IMG/VR virus record: IMGVR_UViG_3300024520_000556
Span: 1-21,458 of that record
Reading direction: 5' to 3' (one strand)
DNA length: 21,458 nt
Source: a virus
Shown here: positions 21,443 through 21,458 of the stretch, one piece after another
Layout: each line of letters opens with the position of its first letter
Numbering within the stretch: the stretch's first letter is position 1
Program-made: the position numbers and the translations under genes
Notes under the pieces: model-generated
The model's database searches: none
Told to the model about the DNA's origin: nothing
Seen by the model: only the letters and a program-made list of their open reading frames with translations

Positions 21443-21458
21443 TTTTTTTGTTAAAATA

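Overview
The window is part of a tailed-phage genome (a free siphophage or a prophage; nothing here decides which) that infects a member of the Bacteroidota, most likely a flavobacterium. The DNA is very A+T rich. Gene starts are preceded by A-rich stretches instead of clear Shine-Dalgarno sequences. The promoter-like element TAnnTTTG of Bacteroidota recurs in intergenic gaps. The capsid, tail and fibre proteins are of the HK97-like siphophage kind. No host gene, integrase, tRNA, CRISPR array or insertion sequence was seen.

From 18747 down to the left edge everything is on the minus strand and reads as one late block. In order of transcription it encodes: a metallophosphoesterase, a small basic protein, small and large terminase, portal, a small membrane peptide, a Mu gpF/SPP1 gp7-like head protein, prohead protease, major capsid protein, a 42-residue capsid-adjacent protein, gp6-like connector, head closure protein, HK97 gp10-like protein, tail terminator, major tail tube protein, a pair of tail assembly chaperone frames joined by a -1 shift on ten A's, tape measure, tail-tip hub, a second tail-tube-like protein, a large tail fibre with a C-terminal SGNH esterase, two membrane proteins that are lysis candidates, and a partial cupin-domain protein. 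Genes overlap (TAATG, ATGA) or sit a few bases apart. The few gaps carry TAnnTTTG elements, three of them with a shared upstream AAAATCTAT block (plus-strand sense), and one intrinsic terminator.

From 18788 rightwards a divergent plus-strand block starts at a well-formed promoter whose spacer is an inverted repeat, a likely operator. It holds small genes: two Cys-containing proteins, a ribbon-helix-helix-like regulator, two tiny hydrophobic peptides, two unknown proteins and a stand-alone DnaA domain IV-like protein ending at a strong terminator. Two unknown minus-strand genes converge on that terminator.

The points most worth a second look are a predicted short plus-strand RNA (about 13650-13732) with its own promoter and terminator inside the minus-strand head operon; the recurrent late-promoter signature; the two tail-tube-like paralogues; the chaperone frameshift; the cupin next to the lysis candidates; and the isolated DnaA domain IV protein with changed base-contact residues.
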